Below, in pieces: positions 1 to 8,624 of a stretch of DNA of 64,000 nucleotides (positions are counted from its first letter, which is position 1; every line of letters starts with the position of its first letter). The translations under genes were made by a program, and so were the position numbers. The notes beneath the pieces were generated by a model. It was not told where the DNA came from. It saw nothing but the letters and a program-made list of their open reading frames with translations, and did not search any database. This DNA is from Candidatus Binatus soli (GTDB lineage: Bacteria > Desulfobacterota > Binatia > Binatales > Binataceae), in the NCBI GenBank assembly GCA_002479255.1, contig DLMJ01000036.1, positions 1 through 64,000 of the forward strand, in the 5' to 3' direction.

Positions 1-563
1 TGTTCGGCGGCAAGGGCGAGAAGCGGAATGTCCAGCCGCTGACGCTGTCACCGCAAAAGCTCAGCGACTTCCTCAACGGCATCCAGGCGATGGGTGGCGG
101 CGAGTGGGAAGAGGATACGCTGGGCGCGTGCGAGACGGCGATGGACAAGATGGACTGGAAGCCCTATGCAAAAAAGGTGGTGGTGCTGGTCGGCGATTCG
201 CCCCCGGAGAAGGAGGACTTCGCACCGCTGCTCGCGCTGATCCGGCAGTTCAAATCCAACAACGGCACTTTCAACACGGTGGACGTGGCGGCCGAGGAGC
301 ACGAGCGCTTCGAGCGTGAGTTCTGGCTCAAGGTGCATCGCGAGGAGCCGCCGAAAATCTCGCCGTTGCCGGAGTTCTACCGGCAGACGCAGGCGGCGTA
401 CAAAGTGCTGGCTACCGCGGGTGGCGGCTCGATGAAATCGCTGACCAAGGACGCGCACATCAATCAGCAGGTGCTGATCCTGGCCTTCGGCGAGCAATGG
501 CAGTCGCAGGTCGCGTCGTTCGGCCGCGGGCTGGGTGGTAGCAGCTCGAGTCCCAGTCCATAA
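1..563 (+). CDS. VWA domain protein, C-terminal part (5' end outside window)
   Basis: The reading frame is open from base 3 and ends at a TAA at 561-563; its start lies before the window. The visible residues correspond to the second half of a von Willebrand factor A domain and its C-terminal tail, and they align almost residue for residue with the C-terminal half of the next gene: both share FGGKGE, a KPYA(K/R)KV(V/I)VL strand and GDSPPEKEDFAPL. VWA domains bind a divalent metal and mediate protein contacts; the partner here is unknown. The tail ends in a serine/proline-rich run absent from its neighbour. The pair looks like a tandem duplication. The MIDAS metal site would be in the missing part. 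Confidence 0.85.
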   Translation, partial: FGGKGEKRNVQPLTLSPQKLSDFLNGIQAMGGGEWEEDTLGACETAMDKMDWKPYAKKVVVLVGDSPPEKEDFAPLLALIRQFKSNNGTFNTVDVAAEEHERFEREFWLKVHREEPPKISPLPEFYRQTQAAYKVLATAGGGSMKSLTKDAHINQQVLILAFGEQWQSQVASFGRGLGGSSSSPSP

Positions 564-700
564 GTCGGGCTCCCGCGCCAGCCGGCCAACCAGACTTTCC
601 ATACTGGCCAAAATAAATCGCAAGAAAGTTCCCCCTCCTACGATCTTAGTTTCAGGAGACGCCAACGCTCGGGGCGGCCTGTGGCGCGAAGGAGGGTGCG

Positions 701-1876
701 ATGATTGCGATGCTGATTACCTGCCTTGTCGTGTCCGGCTCGATAGTGATCGTAGCCTTTGCATGGAACCGGATTCGCGGTCTTCCTGTCGCGGCATCGA
801 TGCCGCCGGGGCTGCGCAGCGCGGCCCGCTTTGCCGGCGGTCCCTTTTCGATTTCGATCGCGATCCACCTCGCGATTATTCTCGCGCTCATCATCGCCGT
901 GCATGAGAGCCGCGCGCGGGACCTGATCATCGTCACGATGGAGCCGGGATCCCTTCACCCGTTCGACGAGGCCGAGCGATTCGAGATACCCGACGAAGCG
1001 ATTCCTGATTTCACCACCAAATCACCAGACGATTCGCCGCCGGTGGTGGACGTCGACAAAGTGTTCAAAGGCTTCAGCACGATTGCCGGTACATCGTCCG
1101 ACACGGGAATCGGTCTCGGTCGCCACCTCGGCGAGTTCCTGAACCTTCGCCCCGGAGGAGGCGGCGGCGCCGCGAGCTTTCCGGGCTTCATCGGCGAGTT
1201 GCGCCGCAAGGGTCTCGACATAGTGCTGGTGATCGACGGCACGAAGTCGATGGACTTCGTGATGGCTGACGTGAAAGCGCGGATGGCTCAACTCGCGGTC
1301 AGAGTTCGCCAACTGGTTCCGATCGCGCGCGTCGGCGTCGTCGTGTTCGGCGGCAAGGGTGAACCACTCGACATACAGCCGCTGACGCTCTCGACCGCCA
1401 AGCTGAGGTCGTTTCTCGGCTCGATTCAGGCTAGGGGCGGCGGCGAGTGGCAGGAGAACACACTCGGCGCGGTTCAGGCTGCGGTCACGAAGATGGATTG
1501 GAAGCCTTACGCGCGCAAGGTGATCGTGCTGATCGGCGACTCTCCGCCCGAAAAAGAGGACTTCGCACCGCTGGTCACGCTCATCCGGGACTTCAAGCAC
1601 AACAACGGTACGCTGAGCGGCGTCGATGTCATGGAAGAGGAGCATGAGCGCTTCGAGCGCGAATTCTCGATCAGGGTGCATGGCCGCGAGCCGGACAAGA
1701 TTGGGCCGCTTCCTGAATTCGCAAAGCAAACTCAGGCCGCATACAAGGTGCTGGCGGTCGAGGGCGGTGGATCGATACGCAGCTTAAGTCACGACGCGGA
1801 CATTAATCAGCAGGTGATGATCCTGGTGTTTGGCGACAAGTGGCAGGAAGAGGTCAGCCGATTCGCGTCGAGGTAG
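701..1876 (+). CDS. Membrane-anchored VWA domain protein
   Basis: A 391-residue protein. Two hydrophobic segments near residues 2-22 and 50-68 suggest membrane anchoring, followed by an acidic, proline-rich linker and a glycine-rich stretch (about 151-158). The von Willebrand A domain starts near residue 172 with the strand LDIVLVIDGTKSM; the metal site reads D179-x-T-x-S183, a DxSxS variant with Thr in place of the first Ser. The start is supported by AAGGAGG about 6 bases before the ATG. It is the intact paralogue of the truncated gene just upstream, 137 bases away in the same direction. No enzymatic domain is seen; a role as a surface or periplasmic binding/assembly protein is inference. 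Confidence 0.85.
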   Translation: MIAMLITCLVVSGSIVIVAFAWNRIRGLPVAASMPPGLRSAARFAGGPFSISIAIHLAIILALIIAVHESRARDLIIVTMEPGSLHPFDEAERFEIPDEAIPDFTTKSPDDSPPVVDVDKVFKGFSTIAGTSSDTGIGLGRHLGEFLNLRPGGGGGAASFPGFIGELRRKGLDIVLVIDGTKSMDFVMADVKARMAQLAVRVRQLVPIARVGVVVFGGKGEPLDIQPLTLSTAKLRSFLGSIQARGGGEWQENTLGAVQAAVTKMDWKPYARKVIVLIGDSPPEKEDFAPLVTLIRDFKHNNGTLSGVDVMEEEHERFEREFSIRVHGREPDKIGPLPEFAKQTQAAYKVLAVEGGGSIRSLSHDADINQQVMILVFGDKWQEEVSRFASR

Positions 1877-1974
1877 TGCGACTAATGCCGCACCGCCGGC
1901 AGGCAGGGACGACTTCCTCAAAACAATCCGTCGAGGCGGAACGGATATCTTAGGGTGCTCTCGACACGATGCGG

Positions 1975-4116
1975 TCATTCGTAGCGGAGCGCTTCAATCG
2001 GATCGAGCAGCGAGGCTTTGCGTGCGGGATACCAGCCGAAGAACACACCGACACCCGCCGCGAAACAAAATCCGCCTACCACAGCCGATGGTGAAATCAG
2101 CGTCGGCCATTGCGCCAGCGCCGAAAGCACCTTCGAAGCGACTATTCCAAGCACTGCTCCAGCCAGCCCGCCCATGACGCTGAGCAAGGCTGACTCCACC
2201 AAAAATTGCAGCAAAATCTGCCGGCGGCGGGCCCCGATCGCCATCCGGATGCCGATCTCGCGCGTACGCTCGGTCACCGAAACCATCATGATGTTCATGA
2301 TCCCGATCCCACCGACCAGCAATGAAATCGACGCGACGGCGGCCAGCAGCAGAGTCATGACCCGGCTGGCGCTCTCGGAGGCCTGCGCGAGTTCGTTGAG
2401 ACTCCGCACCGTGAAGTCATCGTCCTGTCCGGGGCCGACGTGATGGCGGTGATGGAGCAGTTGCTGAACGTCGTCTTGCACCGCATCGACATCTTCGGCA
2501 TCGCGCGCCTGGACAAACACCATATTCACGACGCCGGAGATTTTGGGCGGGCTTCCGAACGGGCTTATGACTGCGGTGTCTGATGCGTACATGGGGCTGG
2601 AGGCACTCGTGATTGGGACGCTCAGATAGGGATTCAGGACCGGATTGCTCGATCCCGTGGTGCTCGACGGTGCCGTCGCGGTCACCTGTGACGTGCCGAG
2701 CACCTTTCGCTCGGCGGTATTGAACGGCACGTACACAACGTCGTCCTGGTCCTGGCCGTAGTTGGATTGGCCTTTGACTGCAAGCACGCCGATCACGCGC
2801 AGGGGAAAATTCTTGACCCGAACGGTGGTACCTATCGGATCTTCGTCCTCGCCGTAGAGATTGCTGACCACCGTCCTGCCGAGCAGGCACACGGGCGCGG
2901 CGCTGCGCTGCTCCTCGTCCGTAAAGCTGCGCCCTGCGGCCATCGGCCAGTCACGAATTGCGAAGTAGGCCGGTGTGACGCCGGCCACGAAGGTGCTCCA
3001 ATTCTGGTTCGAGTGGACGACCTGTGCGATCTGCCGGTCCGCGTAACTCACGGCGGAAACCGTATCCACTTCTTTCCCAATCGCCTCGGCGTCCGCCACG
3101 GTCAGAGTCGAGGTACTTCCGGAGCCGATGCGCACGCCATTGGAAGTGGTCGCGCCTGGCAACACCACCACCAAGTTGGTGCCGAGACTTTGGATCTGCT
3201 GTTGCACCGAATAGCGCGCACCGTCGCCCACCGCCACCATCGTAATCACCGCCGCAACGCCAATGAAAATACCAAGCATCGTGAGCACAGCCCGAGTCTT
3301 GTTGCGCATGAGCGCCCGCCAGGCCGCGCTCAGCGCCATCCCGCCGAATCTCCAGCTCTTCTCACTCTGCGGCCGCACCGCCGTCCTGGTAGCGGTGACT
3401 CGATTGACACCAGGAGGCGCCGACGGCGCTTCACGCGTGCGTACATCGGAAATAATCGCGCCGTCGCGGAAAGTCACCACGCGATCGGTATAGGCGGCAA
3501 CGTCCGCATCGTGGGTCACCACCAGCACTGTGAGCCCGTGCTCGCGGTTGAGCCGACTGATGATCTCCATGATCTCAGCCGAGTTCTTAGAATCGAGATT
3601 TCCGGTGGGCTCATCGGCCAGCAGAATCGCAGGATCGTTGACCAGCGCGCGGGCGATGGCGACTCGTTGCTGCTCGCCGCCGGAAAGCTGATTGGGGTTG
3701 TTCTGTTCCCGTCCCTGGAGCCTGACTTTGCCGAGCAACTGCTTGGCGCGTTCGTCGCCTTCCTGATTCCATTGCGAATAAAAGAGCGGCAATTCGACGT
3801 TCTCTAATGCGGTTGTCCGCGACAGCAAATTGAAGGTCTGAAAAACGAACCCGATTCGGCGGCTACGGATGCCGGCCAACTCTTCTTCCTTGAGCGAGGC
3901 GGTGTCTACGCTCTCCAGCAGGTAACGACCGCTCGTCGGCCGGTCCAGGCAGCCGAGGATATTCATCAAGGTTGACTTGCCCGAACCCGACGCGCCCATG
4001 ATCGAGACGAACTCACCGCGCTCAATACTAAGGTTGACGCCGCATAGCGCCGGCACCTCGATCTCACCCATTCGGAAGGTCTTGGTCAGACTTACGATCT
4101 CGATAAGCGGCGCCAT
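1975..4116 (-). CDS. macB: MacB-type ABC transporter, fused ATPase and permease
   Basis: An N-terminal ABC ATPase has Walker A GASGSGKST, signature LSGGEQQR and Walker B LLADEPTG; it is followed by a transmembrane helix, a large periplasmic domain and a C-terminal FtsX-like permease with three helices. This is the MacB arrangement, in which ATP hydrolysis in the cytoplasm drives efflux of macrolides, peptides or other periplasmic substrates through a MacA-TolC conduit. A GTG at 4128 overlaps the macA stop, but the ATG at 4116 has a better ribosome site (GTGAGGA, 5 bases upstream) and starts directly on MAPLIEIVSLTK. No TolC partner lies in the window. Substrate is unknown. Confidence 0.93.
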   Translation of the reverse strand: MAPLIEIVSLTKTFRMGEIEVPALCGVNLSIERGEFVSIMGASGSGKSTLMNILGCLDRPTSGRYLLESVDTASLKEEELAGIRSRRIGFVFQTFNLLSRTTALENVELPLFYSQWNQEGDERAKQLLGKVRLQGREQNNPNQLSGGEQQRVAIARALVNDPAILLADEPTGNLDSKNSAEIMEIISRLNREHGLTVLVVTHDADVAAYTDRVVTFRDGAIISDVRTREAPSAPPGVNRVTATRTAVRPQSEKSWRFGGMALSAAWRALMRNKTRAVLTMLGIFIGVAAVITMVAVGDGARYSVQQQIQSLGTNLVVVLPGATTSNGVRIGSGSTSTLTVADAEAIGKEVDTVSAVSYADRQIAQVVHSNQNWSTFVAGVTPAYFAIRDWPMAAGRSFTDEEQRSAAPVCLLGRTVVSNLYGEDEDPIGTTVRVKNFPLRVIGVLAVKGQSNYGQDQDDVVYVPFNTAERKVLGTSQVTATAPSSTTGSSNPVLNPYLSVPITSASSPMYASDTAVISPFGSPPKISGVVNMVFVQARDAEDVDAVQDDVQQLLHHRHHVGPGQDDDFTVRSLNELAQASESASRVMTLLLAAVASISLLVGGIGIMNIMMVSVTERTREIGIRMAIGARRRQILLQFLVESALLSVMGGLAGAVLGIVASKVLSALAQWPTLISPSAVVGGFCFAAGVGVFFGWYPARKASLLDPIEALRYE

Positions 4117-4124
4117 ACCGTTCC

Positions 4125-5342
4125 TCACCTCAGCATAGAAAGCCGAAGCGACGAGGAAGAAGGAGAGCTGCCTCCGGTGTCAGTTGTGCGGAGCTTGTTC
4201 GTCACGACCACATCGCCCGACTTCAGATCTCCGCCTAAAACTTCGACGTAGTTGCCGTCGTCGAGGCCGGTAACGACGAAGATGGGTTTGAGCATCCCGC
4301 GATCCTCGAGCCATACGCGCCTCTGCCGCGAAGACTTTTCGGCGACGTTCTGATTCGTAGTTTCGCGGTTGTCTTTGCCCGGCGTGAACCGCAGTGCCTG
4401 AACCGGAACCCGCAGGACATTGTCGCGTCGGGCTGTGACTATCGTCACATTGGCGGTCATCCCGGGCGCCAGCAGAAACTCCGGATTGGGCACGTTAACC
4501 ACCACATCGTAGGTGACCACATTCTGCACCGTAATCGGCGCCTTGCGTACCTGGCCAACCGTGCCCTCGAACTCCCGATCCGGAAATGCGTCGACGCTGA
4601 AATCGGCTGCCTGGCCGGTTCGCAAGTTGCCGATGTCAGACTCACTGACATTCGTGTCCACCTGCATCTGCGTCAGGTCTTTCGCGATCAGAAACAGAGT
4701 CGGCGTCTGAAAACTTGCGGCTACCGTCTGTCCGACATCGACATTGCGCGAGACGACGGTACCATCGACGGGGGAGATGATATTCGTGTAGTCCAGATTG
4801 ACCTGCGCCTCCTCCAGATTGGCCTGTTGCTGCTGGATGTTGGCGCGGTCGAGTGCTACCTGAGCGACATCCTGATCGTAGGCGCTGCGCGCGCTGTCAA
4901 GCGTGTCTTGCGAAATTGCGTTCGCTTCGAGCAACCGGCTGTCGCGCTCAAACGTGAGCTTCTTGTAGGCCACGTCGGCCTGGTCCTTGATGAGTTGAGC
5001 CTTCGCGTTCGCAAGCGCAGCCGCCGCCTGGTCCACCTTGACCTGGAAGGGACGCGGGTCGATCTTGGCGATGAGTTGGCCAGACTTAACCGGAGTGTTG
5101 AAATCAGCGTAGATTGCGATGATCGGCCCTGAATCGTAGGTGCCGACCTGCACCGTGGTAACCGGATTGACGGTGCCGGTTGCGGTGACCGAGCGAACGA
5201 CAGCACCGCGGTCAACCGCGGCAGTCGTGTATCGCGGCTGGGGCGTACTGCGGAGAAGGTAATAGAGCGAAACGGCTGCCACGGCCAGGACCGCGACGGC
5301 GATCGGCCAGAAACGCTTCGCCGCCAGTGGATTTATTAGCAT
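4125..5342 (-). CDS. macA: MacA/HlyD-type periplasmic adaptor subunit
   Basis: A 405-residue membrane fusion protein: an N-terminal membrane anchor (about residues 11-29), a biotinyl-lipoyl-like half (VNPVTTVQVGTYDSG), a long alpha-helical hairpin with heptad-like Gln/Ala-rich sequence, the second lipoyl half (NIISPVDGTVVSR) and a beta-barrel. It bridges MacB to an outer-membrane TolC channel. It lies immediately upstream of macB in the same direction with about 8 bases between stop and the preferred macB ATG, so the two are an operon. The Ser-rich C-terminus is unremarkable. Start chosen at the only ATG that leaves the anchor N-terminal. Confidence 0.92.
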   Translation of the reverse strand: MLINPLAAKRFWPIAVAVLAVAAVSLYYLLRSTPQPRYTTAAVDRGAVVRSVTATGTVNPVTTVQVGTYDSGPIIAIYADFNTPVKSGQLIAKIDPRPFQVKVDQAAAALANAKAQLIKDQADVAYKKLTFERDSRLLEANAISQDTLDSARSAYDQDVAQVALDRANIQQQQANLEEAQVNLDYTNIISPVDGTVVSRNVDVGQTVAASFQTPTLFLIAKDLTQMQVDTNVSESDIGNLRTGQAADFSVDAFPDREFEGTVGQVRKAPITVQNVVTYDVVVNVPNPEFLLAPGMTANVTIVTARRDNVLRVPVQALRFTPGKDNRETTNQNVAEKSSRQRRVWLEDRGMLKPIFVVTGLDDGNYVEVLGGDLKSGDVVVTNKLRTTDTGGSSPSSSSLRLSMLR

Positions 5343-5515
5343 CTGTAGGACAGAGCATCCGCTGTGCCAGACCGAAACGGACGGTTCGCGATTAAATCCG
5401 GATCATGTGTAGCTAACGGCGCCACAGGTGGAAGGTTTCGCTGGGTGGTTTCGAGTCACAATCGTGCCTCTCGGAACGCAACAGGTAAATTCTATTTGAT
5501 GCGCAATTAGGCGGA

Positions 5516-5544
5516 TTGACTTTCAGCATCTTTTTTTCTAATAC
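5516..5544 (+). promoter_or_regulatory. Probable promoter of first DUF1329 gene
   Basis: TTGACT at 5516-5521 is followed after 15 bases by TCTAAT, or after 17 bases by TAATAC. The same two elements with the same spacing are kept in front of the second copy, although the spacer sequences differ. This is the only promoter-like pair in the 275-base gap after macA, whose remaining sequence shows nothing else recognisable. Confidence 0.5.
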
Positions 5545-5561
5545 TCAAAAGTCACGCTGAG

Positions 5562-5576
5562 CGGGTATTTTACCCG
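5562..5576 (+). promoter_or_regulatory. 5' leader hairpin, copy 1
   Basis: CGGGTA pairs with TACCCG around a 3-base loop, about 40 bases before the start codon. In the second copy one pair becomes a G-T (G-U in RNA) wobble but the stem is kept. It may stabilise the mRNA or modulate translation; no known riboswitch class is recognised. Confidence 0.4.
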
Positions 5577-5617
5577 AGCCAGGGGGAAAACGTTTCAGGA
5601 CTCTTACGGAGGTTCGA

Positions 5618-6931
5618 ATGCAAATGGGGATAGTGGGGTTTCGCAAAGCGGTCGTCGCCGGGGGCATTGCGTTGTTGGCCCTTGGGGCCTTGAGCTTGCC
5701 GGGGGAGGCAGGCGTCAAGCCGGGCGACTTCATCACTCCGGACAACGCGTCGCAGGTGAAGGATCTTGTTTCGCCGGGCGTGTACTACAAAGTGCAGCGC
5801 GGGATGACGATGAAAATCGTCCCCACCACGCGCATCGATTGGCCGCCTCCGTACAAGGACGCGACCGAGAAATATTCGTCGCAGGTGCAGCTCTCGAAGG
5901 ATCACCGCACCGTCATCGGGTATGTCGCCGGCCAGCCCTTCCCGCTGATCGACGCGAACGATCCCTACGTCGCGACCAAGGTCGTCTGGAACGCCTTGTG
6001 GCGTCCGATCAGCAATGACGACTATGACTTGCGATATTTCGATTGCGACACGGTTTTCACCGGCGTCAACAAGCCCTTCTTTGAACTCTGGTACTATCAA
6101 ACGGGGCACTACGCCGGTTATGACCTCGTCGGCCGAACCGAAGTGGAGCCGCTCCCCGTCGATCCCGACTTCAAGCATACCAACCGCCTGTGGTTGTTCC
6201 TGCTCGGTCCGGAACTCGCGCCCCAGAATGAACGTGGCACCAGTCTGCTGCGTTATCGGTACGCCGAACCGACTCATGGCGACGACACCTGGGCCTGGGA
6301 GCCCGGCACGCGGCGCCTGCGCCGTCTGAACGAGGCGATGAATTCGACCGCGACCGGCACGCAGACCTTTTCCCCCGATCACTATTCGGGTTTCAATCCC
6401 AAGACCGAACAGTACGACTACAAGTTCCTCGGCGAGAAGGAGATGCTTGGGACGGTTGACGCCGAGCATTCACCGGAAGTCCGATGCCCCACCGACGGCG
6501 GCGGCAGTGCATGCCCCGAGCGCTGGCAGATGCGCCACATGTACATTGTGAGCGCCGAGCCGCGGCGCAGCGTTAACAACGCCGAGGCTCTCGATTCCAA
6601 GAGCATCATCTACATGGATTCCGAAATGTGGTTCGAGCCATACATCGATACCTACGATCGTCGCGGCGAACTGTTCCGCAACAACGTCTTCTGGCTCGCG
6701 TATCGCGATCGTCCAGTGCCCGACGCGAAAATCGCCATCTATCCTTTCAAGCGCGAATTCGTCGTCGGCGCCAGCTCCACCGATTTGCAGAGCGGCCAGG
6801 CAACGATGTGCTACCTGCCCGGCCGCGAGACGCCCGAGCGTGAATGCTGGTACATCAACATGGGTGCGGTGGATCGAGCGTTCTTCACCACCGAGGCGAT
6901 GGTGAAGATGTCCGAAACTGGCCACATGTAG
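5618..6931 (+). CDS. DUF1329 domain protein, copy 1
   Basis: A 437-residue exported protein with an N-terminal signal sequence (hydrophobic AGGIALLALGALSLPGEA, cleavage likely after the Ala near residue 28). The rest matches the DUF1329 family, known as periplasmic or outer-membrane LolB-like proteins often found beside RND or efflux genes in hydrocarbon- or steroid-degrading bacteria. Recognisable stretches include the TPDNASQVKDLVSPG N-terminal region and the YDRRGELFRNNVFW core. Function is not established; lipid or hydrophobic-substrate handling in the envelope is inference from the fold. ACGGAGG precedes the ATG at good spacing. It is followed by its own terminator. Confidence 0.88.
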   Translation: MQMGIVGFRKAVVAGGIALLALGALSLPGEAGVKPGDFITPDNASQVKDLVSPGVYYKVQRGMTMKIVPTTRIDWPPPYKDATEKYSSQVQLSKDHRTVIGYVAGQPFPLIDANDPYVATKVVWNALWRPISNDDYDLRYFDCDTVFTGVNKPFFELWYYQTGHYAGYDLVGRTEVEPLPVDPDFKHTNRLWLFLLGPELAPQNERGTSLLRYRYAEPTHGDDTWAWEPGTRRLRRLNEAMNSTATGTQTFSPDHYSGFNPKTEQYDYKFLGEKEMLGTVDAEHSPEVRCPTDGGGSACPERWQMRHMYIVSAEPRRSVNNAEALDSKSIIYMDSEMWFEPYIDTYDRRGELFRNNVFWLAYRDRPVPDAKIAIYPFKREFVVGASSTDLQSGQATMCYLPGRETPERECWYINMGAVDRAFFTTEAMVKMSETGHM

Positions 6932-6975
6932 CAAGCGGCCGCGAGGCGAGCCGCCTTACGATTTGGATTGTACGA

Positions 6976-7009
6976 CGCCGGCAGGAGCATCCGCTCCTGC
7001 CGGCGTTTT
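6976..7009 (+). terminator. Intrinsic terminator after DUF1329 copy 1
   Basis: A perfect 13-base-pair stem (6976-6988 with 6993-7005), loop ATCC, followed by TTTTCTTTTC. It lies 45 bases after the stop codon. Confidence 0.92.
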
Positions 7010-7086
7010 CTTTTCTCTTCGGCGCGGGCGTTGATTTCCGCGGCCTATCTCCACCAATATGTAAACTGCGCAAGTGGGCGGATTGA

Positions 7087-7115
7087 TTGACTTCTGCATT
7101 TATTCATTCTAATAA
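7087..7115 (+). promoter_or_regulatory. Probable promoter of second DUF1329 gene
   Basis: TTGACT at 7087-7092, then TCTAAT after 15 bases or TAATAA after 17. It matches the elements before copy 1 and lies downstream of the copy 1 terminator, so the copies are probably separate transcription units. Confidence 0.5.
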
Positions 7116-7140
7116 CAGGTTCGTGAAATATTAGCGCTGG

Positions 7141-7156
7141 CGGGTATTTTTACTCG
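7141..7156 (+). promoter_or_regulatory. 5' leader hairpin, copy 2
   Basis: CGGGTA pairs with TACTCG (one G-U wobble) around a 4-base loop. It is the counterpart of the hairpin at 5562-5576 and its stem is conserved despite base changes. Confidence 0.4.
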
Positions 7157-7197
7157 AGCCAGGGGAAAAACAGTTCAGGGCTCTTACGGAGGTTCAA

Positions 7198-8511
7198 ATG
7201 CAAATGGGGAAGCTGGAGTTTCGCAAAGCGGTCGTAGCCGGGGGCATTGCATTGTTGGCCCTCGTGGCCCTGAGCTTGCCAGGGGAGGCCGGCGTCAAGC
7301 CGGGCGACTTCATCACTCCAGACAACGCGTCGCAGGTGAAGGATCTTGTTTCGCCGGGCGTGTACTACAAAGTGCAGCGCGGGATGACGATGAAAATAGT
7401 CCCCACCTTGCGCATCGATTGGCCGCCTCCGTACAAGGACGCGACCGAGAAATATTCGTCGCAGGTGCAGCTCTCGAAGGATCATCGCACCGTCATCGGC
7501 TATGTCGCCGGCCAGCCGTTTCCGCTGATCGACGCGAACGATCCCTACGTCGCGACCAAGATCGTCTGGAACTCTTTGTGGCGCCCGATCAGCACTGACG
7601 ACTACGACCTGCGATATTTCGATTGCGAGACGGTTTTCACCGGCTACAACAAGCCCTTCTTTCCAGTCGAATACCTGCAGGAAGGGCACTACGCCGGTTA
7701 TGATCTCGTCGGCCGAACCGAGGTGGAGCCGATTCCCGTCGATCCCGACTTCAAGAATACCAACCGCCTGTGGTTGTTCCTGCTCGGTCCGGAACTCGCG
7801 CCCCAGAATGAACGTGGCAGCAGTCTGCTGCGTTATCGGTACGGCAATCCGGCTCATGGCGACGACACCTGGAGCTGGGAGCCCGGCACGCGGCGCCTGC
7901 GCCGTCTGAACGAGGCGATGAATTCGACCGCGACCGGCGCGCAGACGTTTAGTCCCGATCACTATTCGGGTTTCAATCCCAAGACCGAACAGTACGACTA
8001 TAAGCTGATCGGCGAGAAGGAGATGCTCGCGACGGTTGACGCCGAGCATTCACCGGAAATCCGATGCTCCACCGACGGCGGCGGCAGTGCATGCCCCGAG
8101 CGCTGGCAGATGCGCCACATGTACATTGTGACCGCCGAGCCGCGGCGCAGCGTTAACAACGCCGAGGCGCTCGATTCCAAGAGCATCATCTACATGGATT
8201 CCGAAGTGTGGTTCGAGCCGTACATCGATACCTACGATCGCCGCGGCCAACTGTTCCGCAACAACGTCTTCTGGCTCGCGTATCGCGATCGTCCGGTGCC
8301 CGACGCGAAAATCGCCATCTATCCTTTCAAGCGCGAATTCGTCGTCGGCTCCTCCTCCACCGATGTGCAGAGCGGCCAGGCATCGATGTGCTACCTGCCC
8401 GGCATCGAGACGCCCGAGCGTGAATGCTGGTACATCAACATGGGAGCGGTGGATCGAGCGTTCTTCAGCACCGAGGCGATGGTGAAGATGTCCGAAACCG
8501 GCCACATGTAG
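7198..8511 (+). CDS. DUF1329 domain protein, copy 2
   Basis: A 437-residue paralogue of the preceding gene, same length without internal insertions or deletions. It has the same signal sequence and differs mainly around residues 150-162, where copy 1 has NKPFFELWYYQTGHYAG and this copy NKPFFPVEYLQEGHYAG. That local cluster of changes is the most likely place for functional divergence. Start codon and Shine-Dalgarno (ACGGAGG) match copy 1. Role as for copy 1: a periplasmic or outer-membrane DUF1329 protein of unproven function. Confidence 0.88.
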   Translation: MQMGKLEFRKAVVAGGIALLALVALSLPGEAGVKPGDFITPDNASQVKDLVSPGVYYKVQRGMTMKIVPTLRIDWPPPYKDATEKYSSQVQLSKDHRTVIGYVAGQPFPLIDANDPYVATKIVWNSLWRPISTDDYDLRYFDCETVFTGYNKPFFPVEYLQEGHYAGYDLVGRTEVEPIPVDPDFKNTNRLWLFLLGPELAPQNERGSSLLRYRYGNPAHGDDTWSWEPGTRRLRRLNEAMNSTATGAQTFSPDHYSGFNPKTEQYDYKLIGEKEMLATVDAEHSPEIRCSTDGGGSACPERWQMRHMYIVTAEPRRSVNNAEALDSKSIIYMDSEVWFEPYIDTYDRRGQLFRNNVFWLAYRDRPVPDAKIAIYPFKREFVVGSSSTDVQSGQASMCYLPGIETPERECWYINMGAVDRAFFSTEAMVKMSETGHM

Positions 8512-8555
8512 CGAGCGGCCGCGAGGCGAGTCGCCTTACGATTCGGATTGTACGA

Positions 8556-8589
8556 CGCCGGCAGGAGCATCCGCTCCTGCCGGCGTTTT
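8556..8589 (+). terminator. Intrinsic terminator after DUF1329 copy 2
   Basis: The stem (8556-8568 with 8573-8585), loop and T-run are identical to the copy 1 terminator. The convergent chromate transporter gene ends 36 bases beyond the T-run. Confidence 0.92.
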
Positions 8590-8624
8590 CTTTTCTCTTC
8601 GGCGCGGGCGCCGATTCCCGCAGC

